In this document: positions 9,658 to 19,266 of the stretch, one piece after another
Position numbering within the stretch: position 1 is the first letter of the stretch
How the letters are laid out: each line of letters starts with the position of its first letter
Source: Blastomonas natatoria
Lineage (GTDB): Bacteria > Pseudomonadota > Alphaproteobacteria > Sphingomonadales > Sphingomonadaceae
DNA length: 64,000 nucleotides
Assembly: GCF_003201955.1 (NCBI RefSeq)
Contig: NZ_QJJM01000017.1
Coordinates: forward strand, 23,571-87,570
Reading direction: 5' to 3'
The notes under the pieces: generated by a model
What the model was told of the DNA's origin: nothing
Databases searched by the model: none
What the model saw: the letters and a program-made list of their open reading frames with translations, nothing else
Program-made: the position numbers and the translations under genes

Positions 9658-11175
9658 ATGTCCGATACTGCCGATGCCGTATGGCAAACGATTGCCGACG
9701 CCCCTCGCACCACTCTGGGCGAGCTGTTTGCAAACGATCCTGACCGGCTGGCGCTGCTGTCGCATCGGTTGCCGATTGCCGGGACCGACATCCTGTTCGA
9801 TTTCTCAAAGACGCATCTTGATGCAGGGCTGATCGCGAATTTCGAGCGCCTCGCGCAGGCCATGCACCTTGCAGACATGCGTGACGAGTTTCTGGCGGGA
9901 GCCAAAATCAACAACAGCGAGGATCGTGCCGCTGAACATACTGCCGAACGCGGCCTGGGTGCCGCGGATTCGGTTGAGCAGGCCGCCCGGCTGCACGAGC
10001 GTATGGCCGCTCTGGTCGATGCGATCGATCAGGGTGTATTCGGCGAGATCAGGCATGTGCTGCATATCGGCATTGGCGGATCAGCGCTCGGGCCGAAGCT
10101 GATCATCGACGCCCTGTGCCGCGACAGTGACCGCTATGATGTGGCCGTGGTCGCCAATGTCGACGGCGAAGCGCTGTCCGAAGCTGTGGACGGGTTCGAT
10201 CCCGCAAAGACGCTGGTCGCGATCGCGTCCAAGACCTTCACCACCACCGAGACGCTGATGAATGCGGAAAGCGCGATCGACTGGCTGCGGGGTGGCGGGG
10301 TGGAGGACCCGTATGGCCAGCTGGTCGCCCTTACGGCCGCCCCGGACAAGGCGGCCGAATTCGGCATCGACGAAACCCGCATCCTGCCGTTCTCCGAAAC
10401 CGTGGGCGGGCGCTATTCGGTCTGGTCGAGCATCGGCTTTCCCGTCGCGATGGCGCTGGGGAACGAGGGCTTTTCCGAATTCCGCGCTGGCGCGCTGGCC
10501 ATGGACAAGCATTTCGCCACTGCGCCGCTCGCAAGCAACATGCCGGTGCTCGCGGCCTTTGCGGACCTCTATTACGCGCAGGTTCGCGCCAGCCAGACGC
10601 GCGCGGTCTTCGCCTATGACGAGCGGCTGCGGTTGCTCCCCGATTACCTCCAGCAGCTCGAGATGGAGAGCAACGGCAAGGGCGTGCGCCGCGACGGATC
10701 GCCGCTCGGGCGCGCCAGTGCGCCCATCACCTGGGGCGGGGTCGGCACCGATGCCCAGCACGCGGTATTCCAGCTGCTGTATCAGGGCACGCATCTCGTG
10801 CCGGTGGAATTCATCGCCTCGCGCCTGTCCGTCCATGAATTCGACGAGGCGCATCACCGCGCATTGCTGACCAACTGCTTCGCTCAGGGCGCGGCGCTGA
10901 TGCAGGGCAAGACCAGCGACGATCCGCAGCGCAGCTATCCCGGCGACCGGCCTTCGATGACGATCCTGCTCGACAATGTCGATCCGGCCAGTCTCGGTGC
11001 GCTGATCGCGTTCTACGAACACCGCACCTTTGCCAATGCCATGCTGCTGGGGATAAATCCTTTTGACCAGTTCGGTGTTGAACTGGGCAAGGAAATCGCC
11101 AAATCCATGGGCAACCGCCAATCCGGCGACTTCGACCCTTCCACCGCTGCGCTGATCGAGGCGGCGGGTCTCTGA
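9658..11175 (+). CDS. pgi: Glucose-6-phosphate isomerase
   Basis: This enzyme interconverts glucose 6-phosphate and fructose 6-phosphate in glycolysis, gluconeogenesis and the entry to the Entner-Doudoroff/pentose routes. The 505-residue protein shows both family signatures: the phosphate-binding segment with SKTFTTTET, and ESNGKG ... GGVGTDAQHA around the active-site Glu and His, plus a C-terminal segment (GINPFDQFGVELGK) with conserved lysine. It is somewhat shorter than the 550-residue E. coli enzyme, as is usual in this group. It starts 123 bases from divergent lepB and is followed by gor after 34 bases. Confidence 0.96.
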   Translation: MSDTADAVWQTIADAPRTTLGELFANDPDRLALLSHRLPIAGTDILFDFSKTHLDAGLIANFERLAQAMHLADMRDEFLAGAKINNSEDRAAEHTAERGLGAADSVEQAARLHERMAALVDAIDQGVFGEIRHVLHIGIGGSALGPKLIIDALCRDSDRYDVAVVANVDGEALSEAVDGFDPAKTLVAIASKTFTTTETLMNAESAIDWLRGGGVEDPYGQLVALTAAPDKAAEFGIDETRILPFSETVGGRYSVWSSIGFPVAMALGNEGFSEFRAGALAMDKHFATAPLASNMPVLAAFADLYYAQVRASQTRAVFAYDERLRLLPDYLQQLEMESNGKGVRRDGSPLGRASAPITWGGVGTDAQHAVFQLLYQGTHLVPVEFIASRLSVHEFDEAHHRALLTNCFAQGAALMQGKTSDDPQRSYPGDRPSMTILLDNVDPASLGALIAFYEHRTFANAMLLGINPFDQFGVELGKEIAKSMGNRQSGDFDPSTAALIEAAGL

Positions 11176-11209
11176 GGGGGCGATTGACCGATTTCCCAGG
11201 AGTTTTTCG

Positions 11210-12556
11210 ATGAGTGACTATGACTACGACCTGTTCGTCATCGGGGCAGGGTCTGGCGGGGTGCGCGCCTCGCGCATTGCATCCTCTTATGGTGCCAAGG
11301 TTGCCGTGGCCGAGGAATATCGCGTCGGCGGCACCTGCGTCATCCGCGGCTGCGTACCCAAGAAGCTTCTGGTCTACGGATCGCATTTCGCCGAGGACCT
11401 CGAGGACGCGCAGAATTACGGCTGGACCATCGAGGGGACCAAGTTCAGCTGGCAGGTGCTGCGCGACCGTGTGCTGGGCGATGTCGACCGGTTGAATGCG
11501 GCGTACAAGTCGACGCTCAATAACCACGATGTCACGATCATCGAGGAACGCGCGGAGATCATCGCGCCGCATGTGGTCAAGCTCGCGAGCGGCAAGGAAG
11601 TCACCGCGAAATACATTCTGATCGCGGTCGGGGCGCGGCCCTATGTGCCCGAATTCCCGGGATCCGAGCACTGCCTGACTTCGAACGAGATGTTCCATCT
11701 CGAGGAACTTCCGCGACGCGCGGTCATCGCGGGCGGAGGTTACATCGCCAACGAGTTTGCCGGCATCCTCAACGGCCTCGGCACGCGCGTCACCGTGGTC
11801 AATCGCGGCAACACGATCCTGCGCGGGTATGACGAGTCTCTGCGCGACCGGCTGCTGCAGATCTCGATGACCAAGGGCATCGAGTTCAAGTTCAAGGCGC
11901 CTTTCGAAAAGATCGAGAAGCGCGAGGATGGCACGCTCGACGTGTATCTCAAGGGTCATGACCCGATCAACACCGACATCGTGATGGTGGCAACCGGACG
12001 CGTGCCCAAGGTCGAGGGGCTGGGACTCGAGAATGTCGGGATCACCACTGACGATCAGGGCGCTATCCCTGTGGACGAATACAGCAAGACCGCTTGCGAC
12101 AGCATCTATGCGGTGGGCGATGTCACCAACCGGGTGCAGCTGACCCCGGTGGCGATCCGCGAGGGCCAGGCCTTTGCCGATACCGTGTTCGGCGGCAAGC
12201 CAAGGACCGTCGATTACAACTGCATCCCGACCGCCGTGTTCTCGCAGCCGCCGATCGCATCGGTCGGCCTGACCGAGGGCGAGGCGCGCAATCGTTATGG
12301 CAATATCCGCGTCTATTCGGCGGACTTCCGCCCGATGCGCAACGTCTTCGCGCACCGTGCGGAACGTGGCCTCTACAAGATGATCACCGAAGAGCCCTCG
12401 GGCAAGATCCTGGGCCTGCACATGATCGGCCCGGATTCACCGGAGATCCTTCAGGCGGCGGCGATTGCCGTCAAGGCAGGGCTGACCAAACAGGCATTCG
12501 ACGATACCGTCGCCCTGCATCCCAGCATGGCTGAAGAGCTGGTGCTGATGAAGTAA
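11210..12556 (+). CDS. gor: Glutathione-disulfide reductase
   Basis: This FAD enzyme reduces oxidised glutathione with NADPH. The 448-residue sequence begins with an FAD dinucleotide-binding motif (GAGSGGVRASR), followed by the redox-active disulfide GGTCVIRGCVPKKL, an NAD(P)-binding GGGYIA, the second FAD motif (YAVGDVTNRVQLTPVA) and the C-terminal active-site histidine in ALHPSMAEEL. The first FAD motif, with GVRA after the glycines, favours glutathione reductase over dihydrolipoamide dehydrogenase or mercuric reductase. It probably shares a transcript with pgi. A short hairpin lies just past its stop. Confidence 0.93.
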   Translation: MSDYDYDLFVIGAGSGGVRASRIASSYGAKVAVAEEYRVGGTCVIRGCVPKKLLVYGSHFAEDLEDAQNYGWTIEGTKFSWQVLRDRVLGDVDRLNAAYKSTLNNHDVTIIEERAEIIAPHVVKLASGKEVTAKYILIAVGARPYVPEFPGSEHCLTSNEMFHLEELPRRAVIAGGGYIANEFAGILNGLGTRVTVVNRGNTILRGYDESLRDRLLQISMTKGIEFKFKAPFEKIEKREDGTLDVYLKGHDPINTDIVMVATGRVPKVEGLGLENVGITTDDQGAIPVDEYSKTACDSIYAVGDVTNRVQLTPVAIREGQAFADTVFGGKPRTVDYNCIPTAVFSQPPIASVGLTEGEARNRYGNIRVYSADFRPMRNVFAHRAERGLYKMITEEPSGKILGLHMIGPDSPEILQAAAIAVKAGLTKQAFDDTVALHPSMAEELVLMK

Positions 12557-12576
12557 GCGCCGTTGCGCTTTTGATC
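12555..12576 (+). terminator. Weak hairpin between convergent gor and pccR-like gene
   Basis: A short stem AAGCGC/GCGCTT with loop CGTT is followed by TTGAT. It overlaps the end of gor and lies before the convergent regulator gene. The stem is only 6 bp and the U-tract is poor, so this is a tentative terminator. Confidence 0.35.
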
Positions 12577-12577
12577 G

Positions 12578-13984
12578 TTACCCGATCTGGTACGGCACCA
12601 TGCCGCGCCGGTCGGGATCGATCACCAGCGGGCGATCGGTGGGCGGAAAGGCGCGCTGGTCGCAATTGTCGCGCGGGCAGGTGCGGCAGCTGATGCCGAT
12701 CGGGGTCACCGCCCCGGCGGCGGCGGTATCGAGCCCGTCGGCATAGATGAAATGCCGCGCATGTTCGACCTCGCAGCCGAGCGCGACCGCATAGCGGCGG
12801 GGCTTGCGGCCATAGCTGCCCGACGGCTTGACCAGTCCCTTGGCCATCGACACGTAGCGCAGACCGTCGGGCGTCTCGGCCATCTGTACCAGAATGCGGT
12901 CGGGAATCGCGGCCGCCTCATGCACGACCCATAAGGGGCACGCACCGCCGAAGCGGGCGAATTGCAGCCGGGTGGCGCTATGCCGCTTGGTGATGTTGCC
13001 CGCCATGTCGACCCGGCAGAAGAAGACCGGAAGCCCGCGCGCGCCCGGGCGCTGCAGCGTCGAGAGCCGGTGGCAGGCCTGTTCGAAACTGACCCCGAAA
13101 CGATGCGTGAGTTGATCGATGTCATGCCGACACGCCATCGCCGCCTCGCGGAAGCGTGCATAGGGCATGACGAGGGCGCCTGCGGCATAATTGGCGAGGC
13201 CGACCGAAACCAGCTTCTGCGCCTGCTCGCTCTTCAGCTTGGCATTGGCGGCCAGGATGGCGATGGCAAAGCGCATCTCGTGCGCCATCAACCGGTGCGC
13301 GAGCATGAAATAGCGCGATTCCAGCGCGATGCCTTCGGCCAGATAGAGCGTGCGGCTTGCGGTATCGTACTGGCTGAGCGGCGCATTGGGGTCGCTTGCG
13401 CGCAGGGGCTTGACCGAAATGCCGTGGTCGCGGTGCAGCCGCGCGATCAGCCCGTCGGGAGTGAGCTCGTCGCCCAGTTCCTCGGCAATCTGCTCGGCAT
13501 TGCGGTCGAGCTGGTCGATATAATTGCCCGATTCATGAAACCAGTCGCGCACCTCTTCCCAGGGCAACCGCGCATTGTGCTGGCCGGTCGCGGCCAGGCT
13601 GTCGTCGAGCATCGCCGAGCGCTCCTGCGCCTGACGATAGCCCTGATAGAGGTTGGTGATGAGGTGCGCGATCTCGGGATGGCTGTCGCGCAGCCGCGCA
13701 AAGCGCACCGGATCGACCTCGACCCCCGCCAGCACCGGATCGTCGAGCAGACTCTGCCAGTTGAGCGAGGGCGCGCCTTCGGGGGCGTCCTCCAGCTCGA
13801 ACGCGAAATGACGCGACAGGGCGGTGAGCACCTGCGGCGTGATCGGCCGCTCGTCATTCTCGATCTGGCTGAGATAAGATGTTGAAATGCCCAAGGCCTC
13901 GGCCATCGCGGCCTGGTTGAGGCCGGAATGGCGGCGAACGGCGCGGACGCGGGCTCCGGCATAAAGGCGTTTGCGGCGAGACAT
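12578..13984 (-). CDS. ScfR/PccR-type short-chain acyl-CoA regulator (XRE-HTH, IrrE-like)
   Basis: This transcription regulator probably controls the adjacent propionyl-CoA genes. The 468-residue protein starts with an XRE-type helix-turn-helix (about 11-66, with AMAEALGISTSYLSQIENDE), then an IrrE/ImmA-like middle region, and a C-terminal domain ending in a cysteine cluster (CRTCPRDNCDQRAFPP). This architecture is that of the ScfR family (RamB, and PccR of Rhodobacter sphaeroides, which controls the propionyl-CoA carboxylase pathway). It is divergent from pccB with 113 bases between starts, and that gap contains a paired TTTGCAA motif of the kind I recall for PccR. Family and context agree well; the effector (propionyl- or methylmalonyl-CoA) is inferred. 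Confidence 0.88.
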   Translation of the reverse strand: MSRRKRLYAGARVRAVRRHSGLNQAAMAEALGISTSYLSQIENDERPITPQVLTALSRHFAFELEDAPEGAPSLNWQSLLDDPVLAGVEVDPVRFARLRDSHPEIAHLITNLYQGYRQAQERSAMLDDSLAATGQHNARLPWEEVRDWFHESGNYIDQLDRNAEQIAEELGDELTPDGLIARLHRDHGISVKPLRASDPNAPLSQYDTASRTLYLAEGIALESRYFMLAHRLMAHEMRFAIAILAANAKLKSEQAQKLVSVGLANYAAGALVMPYARFREAAMACRHDIDQLTHRFGVSFEQACHRLSTLQRPGARGLPVFFCRVDMAGNITKRHSATRLQFARFGGACPLWVVHEAAAIPDRILVQMAETPDGLRYVSMAKGLVKPSGSYGRKPRRYAVALGCEVEHARHFIYADGLDTAAAGAVTPIGISCRTCPRDNCDQRAFPPTDRPLVIDPDRRGMVPYQIG

Positions 13985-14000
13985 CGTGCCGATCGACTAG

Positions 14001-14023
14001 TTTGCAAACTGGCGGTTTGCAAG
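14001..14023. promoter_or_regulatory. Paired TTTGCAA operator for the PccR-like regulator
   Basis: TTTGCAAA at 14001-14008 is followed, after seven bases, by TTTGCAAG at 14016-14023. The pair lies 17-39 bases upstream of the regulator start and about 75-97 bases upstream of pccB. From memory, PccR of Rhodobacter sphaeroides binds two TTTGCAAA half-sites; the spacing reported there is shorter. The site is placed to serve both autoregulation and pccB control. The repeat is read directly; its binding partner is inferred. Confidence 0.65.
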
Positions 14024-14097
14024 TTCGCTATTTAACATTTGCGTGTCGGGTCAAAGGCTGAAAAGACAGGGTCCCGATTTCAGCTGAAGAGGATGCG

Positions 14098-15624
14098 ATG
14101 CAGGCCATATTGGAAGAACTGGCGGCGAGGCGCGACAAGGCGCATCTGGGCGGCGGCACCAAGCGCATCGAGGCGCAGCATGCCAAGGGCAAGCTGACCG
14201 CGCGCGAGCGGATCGACGTGCTGCTCGATCCGGGCAGCTTCGAAGAATATGACATGTATGTCGAGCATAACTGCGTCGATTTCGGCATGCAGGATCAGGT
14301 CATCCCCGGCGATGGCGTGGTCACCGGATCGGGCACGGTCAATGGCCGTCTGGTCTTTGTGTTCAGCCAGGATTTCACCGTGTTCGGCGGATCGCTGTCC
14401 GAACGGCATGCGCAGAAGATCTGCAAGATCATGGACATGGCGATGAAGGTTGGTGCGCCAGTGATCGGCCTCAACGATTCCGGCGGCGCGCGCATCCAGG
14501 AGGGCGTGGCCTCGCTCGGCGGCTATGCCGAGGTGTTCCAGCGCAACGTGCTGGCATCGGGCGTGGTGCCGCAGCTTTCGGTGATCATGGGGCCGTGCGC
14601 GGGCGGCGCGGTCTACAGCCCGGCGATGACCGACTTCATCTTCATGGTGAAGGATTCGAGCTATATGTTCGTCACCGGCCCCGATGTGGTGAAGACCGTG
14701 ACCAACGAGGTCGTCACGCAGGAAGAACTCGGCGGCGCGGTCACGCATACCGGCAAGTCGGGCGTCGCCGATGTCGCGTTCAACAACGATATCGAGGCGC
14801 TGCTCGCTGCGCGCGACCTGATCGATTACCTGCCGCTGTCGAACCGCGAGGCGCTGCCCGAGCGCCCGACCGCCGACCCCTGGGACCGGATCGAGAACAG
14901 CCTCGACACGCTGATCCCGGCCAATCCGAACATGCCATATGACATGCACGAGCTGATCAAGAAGACGCTCGACGAGGGCGAGTTCTTCGAGATCCAGCCG
15001 ACCCATGCGGGCAATATCATCACCGGCTTTGGTCGCATCGAGGGCCGCACTGTGGGCGTCGTCGCCAACCAGCCGATGGTGCTGGCGGGCTGTCTGGACA
15101 TCAACTCGTCGAAAAAGGCCGCACGCTTCGTGCGTTTCTGCGATTGTTTCGACATTCCGATCATCACCTTTGTCGACGTGCCCGGCTTCCTGCCCGGCGT
15201 GGCGCAGGAGCATTCGGGCATCATCAAGCACGGCGCAAAACTGCTCTTCGCCTATGCCGAGGCGACCGTGCCCAAGATCACCGTCATCACCCGCAAGGCC
15301 TATGGCGGCGCGTATGACGTGATGGCCTCAAAGCACCTGCGCGGCGACCTCAACTACGCCTGGCCGACTGCCGAGATCGCGGTGATGGGCGCCAAGGGCG
15401 CGGTGGAGATCATCTTCCGCGGCAAGACGCCGGAAGAGATTGCCGAGCAAACCCGCGAATATGAAGCGCGCTTTGCCAACCCGTTCGTCGCGGCGAGCAA
15501 GGGCTTTATCGACGAGGTGATCATGCCGCATTCGACCCGGCGGAGGATCGCGCTGGGGCTCAGGAAGCTGCGGAACAAGGCGCTGGAGAACCCTTGGAAG
15601 AAGCATGACAACATTCCGCTGTGA
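14098..15624 (+). CDS. pccB: Propionyl-CoA carboxylase, carboxyltransferase (beta) subunit
   Basis: The beta subunit moves CO2 from carboxybiotin on PccA to propionyl-CoA, giving (S)-methylmalonyl-CoA. The 508-residue protein has both crotonase-like carboxyltransferase lobes, with oxyanion-hole glycines in [11 protein letters not shown] and [12 protein letters not shown] (N lobe) and [12 protein letters not shown] with [11 protein letters not shown] (C lobe). The length matches PccB. The GVAQEH and [10 protein letters not shown] context favours propionyl-CoA carboxylase over AccD. It is the first gene of the propionate block. Its partner pccA lies about 5.6 kb downstream on the same strand. 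The stop overlaps a possible GTG-started small ORF. Confidence 0.95.
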   Translation: MQAILEELAARRDKAHLGGGTKRIEAQHAKGKLTARERIDVLLDPGSFEEYDMYVEHNCVDFGMQDQVIPGDGVVTGSGTVNGRLVFVFSQDFTVFGGSLSERHAQKICKIMDMAMKVGAPVIGLNDSGGARIQEGVASLGGYAEVFQRNVLASGVVPQLSVIMGPCAGGAVYSPAMTDFIFMVKDSSYMFVTGPDVVKTVTNEVVTQEELGGAVTHTGKSGVADVAFNNDIEALLAARDLIDYLPLSNREALPERPTADPWDRIENSLDTLIPANPNMPYDMHELIKKTLDEGEFFEIQPTHAGNIITGFGRIEGRTVGVVANQPMVLAGCLDINSSKKAARFVRFCDCFDIPIITFVDVPGFLPGVAQEHSGIIKHGAKLLFAYAEATVPKITVITRKAYGGAYDVMASKHLRGDLNYAWPTAEIAVMGAKGAVEIIFRGKTPEEIAEQTREYEARFANPFVAASKGFIDEVIMPHSTRRRIALGLRKLRNKALENPWKKHDNIPL

Positions 15625-15722
15625 GTAAGCGCGGCATCTTGGTCGTGCTGCTGCTTACCGCGGCAGCTTTCGCGATGATGTTCTACAGCGGGTTATTCAT
15701 GCACGGAGATCCGATAGAATGA
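15621..15722 (+). CDS. Possible 33-residue single-span membrane peptide between pccB and mce
   Basis: A GTG at 15621 overlaps the pccB stop (TGA, 15622-15624) and opens a 33-codon frame that ends at TGA 15720-15722, overlapping the ATG of the epimerase gene (15719) by 4 bases. The predicted peptide is a basic N-terminus (MSKRG), a hydrophobic span of about 20 residues ([20 protein letters not shown]) and a short polar tail with HGDP. End-to-end overlap with both neighbours is what translationally coupled operon genes look like, and the hydrophobic layout is not expected from random GC-rich spacer. I do not recognise a family. It is short enough to be missed by most gene finders; expression is unproven. 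Confidence 0.5.
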   Translation: MSKRGILVVLLLTAAAFAMMFYSGLFMHGDPIE

Positions 15723-16156
15723 AACTAGGCCGTCTCAATCATATCGGCGTCGCAACGCCCTCCATCGCGGATGCCATCGTGTTCTACCGCGATGTCATGG
15801 GCGCGACCAAGATTCACGATCCTTTCGACCTGCCCGAGCAGGGGGTGAAGGTGTGCTTTGTCGATACGCCGGGAGCCGACGGCGCGCTCAATGGCACGCA
15901 GATCGAGTTGATCGAGCCGCTGCCGGGCAATGCCTCGATCGCATCGTTCCTTGAGAAGAACCCGAACGGCGGGCAGCACCATATGTGCTATGAGGTGCCC
16001 GATATTCACGCGGCCAAGGCGGAGTTCGAGGCGCTGGGCAAGCGCGTGCTGGGCGAGCCGCGCATCGGCGCGCATGGCACGTTGATCTTCTTCGTGCACC
16101 CAAGGGACATGGGCGGAGTGCTGACCGAGATCATGGAAACGCCGAAGGGGCATTAA
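15719..16156 (+). CDS. mce: Methylmalonyl-CoA epimerase
   Basis: The epimerase converts (S)- to (R)-methylmalonyl-CoA, the form used by the mutase. The 145-residue protein is a pair of VOC-fold modules with the family's metal ligands: His in RLNHIGVA near the start, His in GGQHHMCYEV, and Glu in GVLTEIMETP at the end. It lies between the carboxylase and mutase genes, exactly the intermediate step. Gene-symbol usage varies; mce is used here for the epimerase, not for mammalian-cell-entry proteins. Confidence 0.93.
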   Translation: MKLGRLNHIGVATPSIADAIVFYRDVMGATKIHDPFDLPEQGVKVCFVDTPGADGALNGTQIELIEPLPGNASIASFLEKNPNGGQHHMCYEVPDIHAAKAEFEALGKRVLGEPRIGAHGTLIFFVHPRDMGGVLTEIMETPKGH

Positions 16157-16159
16157 GCG

Positions 16160-16280
16160 CCCTCTCCCCTTCAGGGGAGAGGGAAGAGCCACGAAGTGGC
16201 GAAGGGAGAGGGGGATGGCATGTCCCGCCGACGTCGGGTGACTGCCCCTCTCCCAACCCTCTCCCCTGAAGGGGAGAGGG
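16160..16280. repeat. Palindromic repeat doublet of the CCCTCTCCCC family
   Basis: Two 24-bp near-perfect hairpins (CCCTCTCCCC-N4-GGGGAGAGGG) lie at 16160-16183 and 16257-16280 and are exact reverse complements of each other. Inside them are further complementary arms (GGGAGAGGGG 16204-16213; CCCCTCTCCC 16245-16254) and a small hairpin around GCCACGAAGTGGC (16188-16200). The result is a nested inverted pair filling the gap between the epimerase and enoyl-CoA hydratase genes. The same core sequence flanks the DUF559 cassette at 35.2-35.6 kb. It holds no gene. Confidence 0.85.
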
Positions 16281-16303
16281 CTTTAAGGGAGAAGAATGCT
16301 GTC

Positions 16304-17086
16304 ATGACCTACGAAACCATAAAACTCGAAATCGCCGACCAGATCGCCACGATCACGCTGAACGTGCCCGAGCGGCTGAATGCCTGTTCGCTCCCCATGG
16401 CGGGCGAGATCAACGACGCGCTCGACCGGCTGGGCGATGCGCGCGCCTTGGTCATCACTGGCGCGGGCAAGGGTTTCTGTTCGGGGGCGGACTTGTCGGG
16501 CGGACGTGACAGCTCGATCTCGGGCGGGCAGGGCAGCTACAAGGCGCTGACCCAGCATTACAACCCGATGCTGCTCAAGCTGCACCGGCTGCACATCCCG
16601 ACGATCAGCGCGGTCAACGGACCCGCCGCCGGTGTCGGCTGCTCGATCGGCCTCGCGCCCGATTTCGTGGTTGCCAGCGACAAGGCCTATTTCCTGCAGG
16701 CCTTCGTCAATATCGGCCTGGTGCCCGATGGCGGCGCAAGCTGGATGCTCACCCGGCTGATCGGCAAGGCGCGCGCGACCGAGATGATGATGCTCGGCGA
16801 GAAGATCCCCGCCGCCAAGGCGCACGACTGGGGCATGGTCTACAAGGTTGTCGAGCATGACAGCCTGATGGACGAGGCGATGGCGCTGGCGAAGCGGCTC
16901 GCCGCGATGCCGACCGTGGCGCTGGGCATCATGCGCAAGAACCTGGTCGAGGCGCTCGAATGCGATTTCCACACCGCTCTGGCGCGCGAGGCCGAGGGCC
17001 AGCGGATCGCGGGCGACACCAACGATGCACGCGAAGGTGCCATCGCTTTCCTGCAGAAGCGCAAGCCGAACTTCACCGGTAGCTGA
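16304..17086 (+). CDS. Enoyl-CoA hydratase/isomerase family protein
   Basis: This is a crotonase-fold protein acting on a CoA thioester. The 260-residue product has the family elements: substrate-binding [20 protein letters not shown] with the first oxyanion-hole region, and [20 protein letters not shown] with the second. The segment [16 protein letters not shown] resembles PaaG/isomerase-like members. The start at ATG 16304, preceded by AAGGGAGAAG, is chosen because the open frame upstream (from 16196) runs through the palindromic repeat and encodes low-complexity residues. In a propionate operon it may feed odd-chain or branched acyl-CoA degradation into propionyl-CoA; the exact substrate is not readable from sequence. 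Confidence 0.88.
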   Translation: MTYETIKLEIADQIATITLNVPERLNACSLPMAGEINDALDRLGDARALVITGAGKGFCSGADLSGGRDSSISGGQGSYKALTQHYNPMLLKLHRLHIPTISAVNGPAAGVGCSIGLAPDFVVASDKAYFLQAFVNIGLVPDGGASWMLTRLIGKARATEMMMLGEKIPAAKAHDWGMVYKVVEHDSLMDEAMALAKRLAAMPTVALGIMRKNLVEALECDFHTALAREAEGQRIAGDTNDAREGAIAFLQKRKPNFTGS

Positions 17087-17108
17087 ACAACCACACGGGA
17101 CCGATAGA

Positions 17109-19247
17109 ATGACCGATACACCCAACATCACCGACTGGCAGGCTCTGGCCGACAAGGAGGTCAAGGGACGCGATCTCACCTGGCAGACGCCGGAAGGGAT
17201 TGCGGTCAAGCCGCTCTATACGGCGGACGATGTATCGGTCGATCCCGGCCTGCCCGGCTTTGCGCCATTCACGCGCGGGGTGCGCGCCAGCATGTATGCG
17301 GGCCGCCCCTGGACGATCCGGCAATATGCCGGTTTCTCCACCGCCGAGGAATCGAATGCCTTTTATCGCCGCAACCTGGCCGCCGGGCAGAAGGGGCTGT
17401 CGGTCGCGTTCGACCTGGCAACCCATCGCGGCTATGACAGCGATCATCCACGCGTCACCGGCGATGTCGGCAAGGCGGGCGTCGCCATCGATACCGTCGA
17501 GGACATGAAAATCCTGTTCGATGGCATTCCGCTCGATCAGATGTCGGTCAGCATGACGATGAACGGCGCGGTGATCCCGATCCTTGCCTTCTTCATCGTC
17601 GCGGGCGAGGAGCAGGGCGTTGACCGCAAGTTGCTCGACGGGACCATCCAGAACGACATTCTCAAGGAGTTCATGGTCCGCAACACGTACATCTATCCGC
17701 CAGAACCTTCGATGCGGATCATCTCGGACATTTTCGGCTATACCAGCCGCGAGATGCCCAAGTTCAACAGCATCTCGATCTCCGGCTATCACATGCAGGA
17801 GGCTGGCGCGACGCAGGTGCAGGAGCTCGCCTTCACCATCGCCGATGGCATGGAATATGTGAAATACGGCGTCGCCTCGGGCCTCGACATCGACAAGTTC
17901 GCCGGACGCCTCTCGTTCTTCTTCGCCATCGGCATGAATTTCTTCATGGAAATCGCCAAGCTGCGCGCCGCGCGCGTGCTGTGGCACCGGGTGATGACCA
18001 GGCTCGGTGCGAAGGACGAGCGCTCCAAGATGCTGCGCACCCACTGCCAGACCAGCGGCGTGTCGCTGACCGAGCAGGACCCGTATAACAACGTTATCCG
18101 CACCACCATCGAGGCGATGGCCGCGATGCTGGGCGGCACGCAGTCACTGCACACCAACGCGCTCGATGAAGCCATCGCGCTGCCCACCGATTTCTCCGCA
18201 CGCATCGCCCGCAATACGCAGATCGTCATCCAGGAAGAGACCGGGATGACCAAGGTCGTCGATCCGCTGGGCGGCAGCTATTATATCGAGAGCCTGACGC
18301 AGGAACTGGTCGACAAGGCCTGGGAGATCATCGAACGCGTCGAGGCCGAAGGCGGCATGGCCAAGGCGGTCGCGGCGGGTTGGCCCAAGGCGATGATCGA
18401 GGAAGCCGCCGCCAGCCGCCAGGCGCGCGTCGACCGCGGCGATGACGTGATCGTGGGCGTAAACAAGTACCGTCTCGCCAACGAGGACCTGCTCGAAACG
18501 CTCGAGGTCGACAACGCGAAGGTGCGCGAAGGCCAGGTTGCGCGGATCAACGCGGTCAAGGCCGCGCGTGACGAGGCGGCATGTCAGGCCGCGCTTGATG
18601 CCTTGCGCGAGGGCGCCAGGGGCAAGGGCAACCTGCTCGAACTCGCGGTCGAAGCGGCGCGCGCCCGCGCCACGCTGGGCGAGATCAGCGCGGCGATGGA
18701 GGATGTCTTCGGCCGCTATGCAACCCGCCCGACCCCGGTGAAGGGCGTATACGCCGCTCCCTACGAGGACGACAGCCGCTGGGCGCAGGTGGTCGATGGC
18801 GTCAAGGCCGTGGAGCGTCGCCTGGGGCGCAAACCCAAGCTGCTCGTCGCCAAGATGGGCCAGGACGGACATGATCGCGGCGCGAATGTGATTGCGTCTG
18901 CCTTTGGCGATCTTGGCTTCGATGTCGTATCCGGCCCGCTGTTCCAGACGCCGGAGGAAACTGTCGTGCTGGCGCTCGAAACCGGCGTCGACGTCGTCGG
19001 CGCGTCCTCTCTTGCCGCCGGGCACAAGACGCTGATCCCCGAGCTGATCCGGGGTCTGAAAGAGGCTGGCCGCAACGACATCAAGGTGATCGCGGGCGGA
19101 GTGATTCCGCCGCAGGATTACGACTATCTGCGCGACGCCGGCGTCCAGGGCATTTACGGCCCCGGATCGAATGTGGTCGAGTGTGCAGCGGATGTGCTCC
19201 GGCTGCTCGGCCACAACATGCCGCCGCTGCAGGAGGCTGCGGAGTAA
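17109..19247 (+). CDS. scpA: Methylmalonyl-CoA mutase (adenosylcobalamin-dependent)
   Basis: The mutase rearranges (R)-methylmalonyl-CoA to succinyl-CoA, using coenzyme B12. The 712-residue single-chain protein has the N-terminal TIM-barrel catalytic domain ([32 protein letters not shown]) and a C-terminal cobalamin domain with the DxHxxG motif ([16 protein letters not shown]) and GGVIPPQDY. This is the homodimeric ScpA/MutB layout. The ATG at 17109 is chosen; the frame is open upstream but overlaps the enoyl-CoA hydratase gene. No cobalamin riboswitch is visible upstream and no meaB-type chaperone gene is present in the window. Confidence 0.96.
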   Translation: MTDTPNITDWQALADKEVKGRDLTWQTPEGIAVKPLYTADDVSVDPGLPGFAPFTRGVRASMYAGRPWTIRQYAGFSTAEESNAFYRRNLAAGQKGLSVAFDLATHRGYDSDHPRVTGDVGKAGVAIDTVEDMKILFDGIPLDQMSVSMTMNGAVIPILAFFIVAGEEQGVDRKLLDGTIQNDILKEFMVRNTYIYPPEPSMRIISDIFGYTSREMPKFNSISISGYHMQEAGATQVQELAFTIADGMEYVKYGVASGLDIDKFAGRLSFFFAIGMNFFMEIAKLRAARVLWHRVMTRLGAKDERSKMLRTHCQTSGVSLTEQDPYNNVIRTTIEAMAAMLGGTQSLHTNALDEAIALPTDFSARIARNTQIVIQEETGMTKVVDPLGGSYYIESLTQELVDKAWEIIERVEAEGGMAKAVAAGWPKAMIEEAAASRQARVDRGDDVIVGVNKYRLANEDLLETLEVDNAKVREGQVARINAVKAARDEAACQAALDALREGARGKGNLLELAVEAARARATLGEISAAMEDVFGRYATRPTPVKGVYAAPYEDDSRWAQVVDGVKAVERRLGRKPKLLVAKMGQDGHDRGANVIASAFGDLGFDVVSGPLFQTPEETVVLALETGVDVVGASSLAAGHKTLIPELIRGLKEAGRNDIKVIAGGVIPPQDYDYLRDAGVQGIYGPGSNVVECAADVLRLLGHNMPPLQEAAE

Positions 19248-19266
19248 TGCCAGGGCACACCACCCC

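Noticed and set aside
16196..16303. An N-terminal extension of the enoyl-CoA hydratase beginning at 16196
   Set aside because: These codons translate the palindromic repeat (LPTLSPEGERALREKN). A good ribosome binding site precedes ATG 16304, where the family N-terminus begins.
17087..17108. A cobalamin riboswitch ahead of methylmalonyl-CoA mutase
   Set aside because: Only 22 bases separate the mutase start from the previous gene and no B12-box-like sequence is visible.
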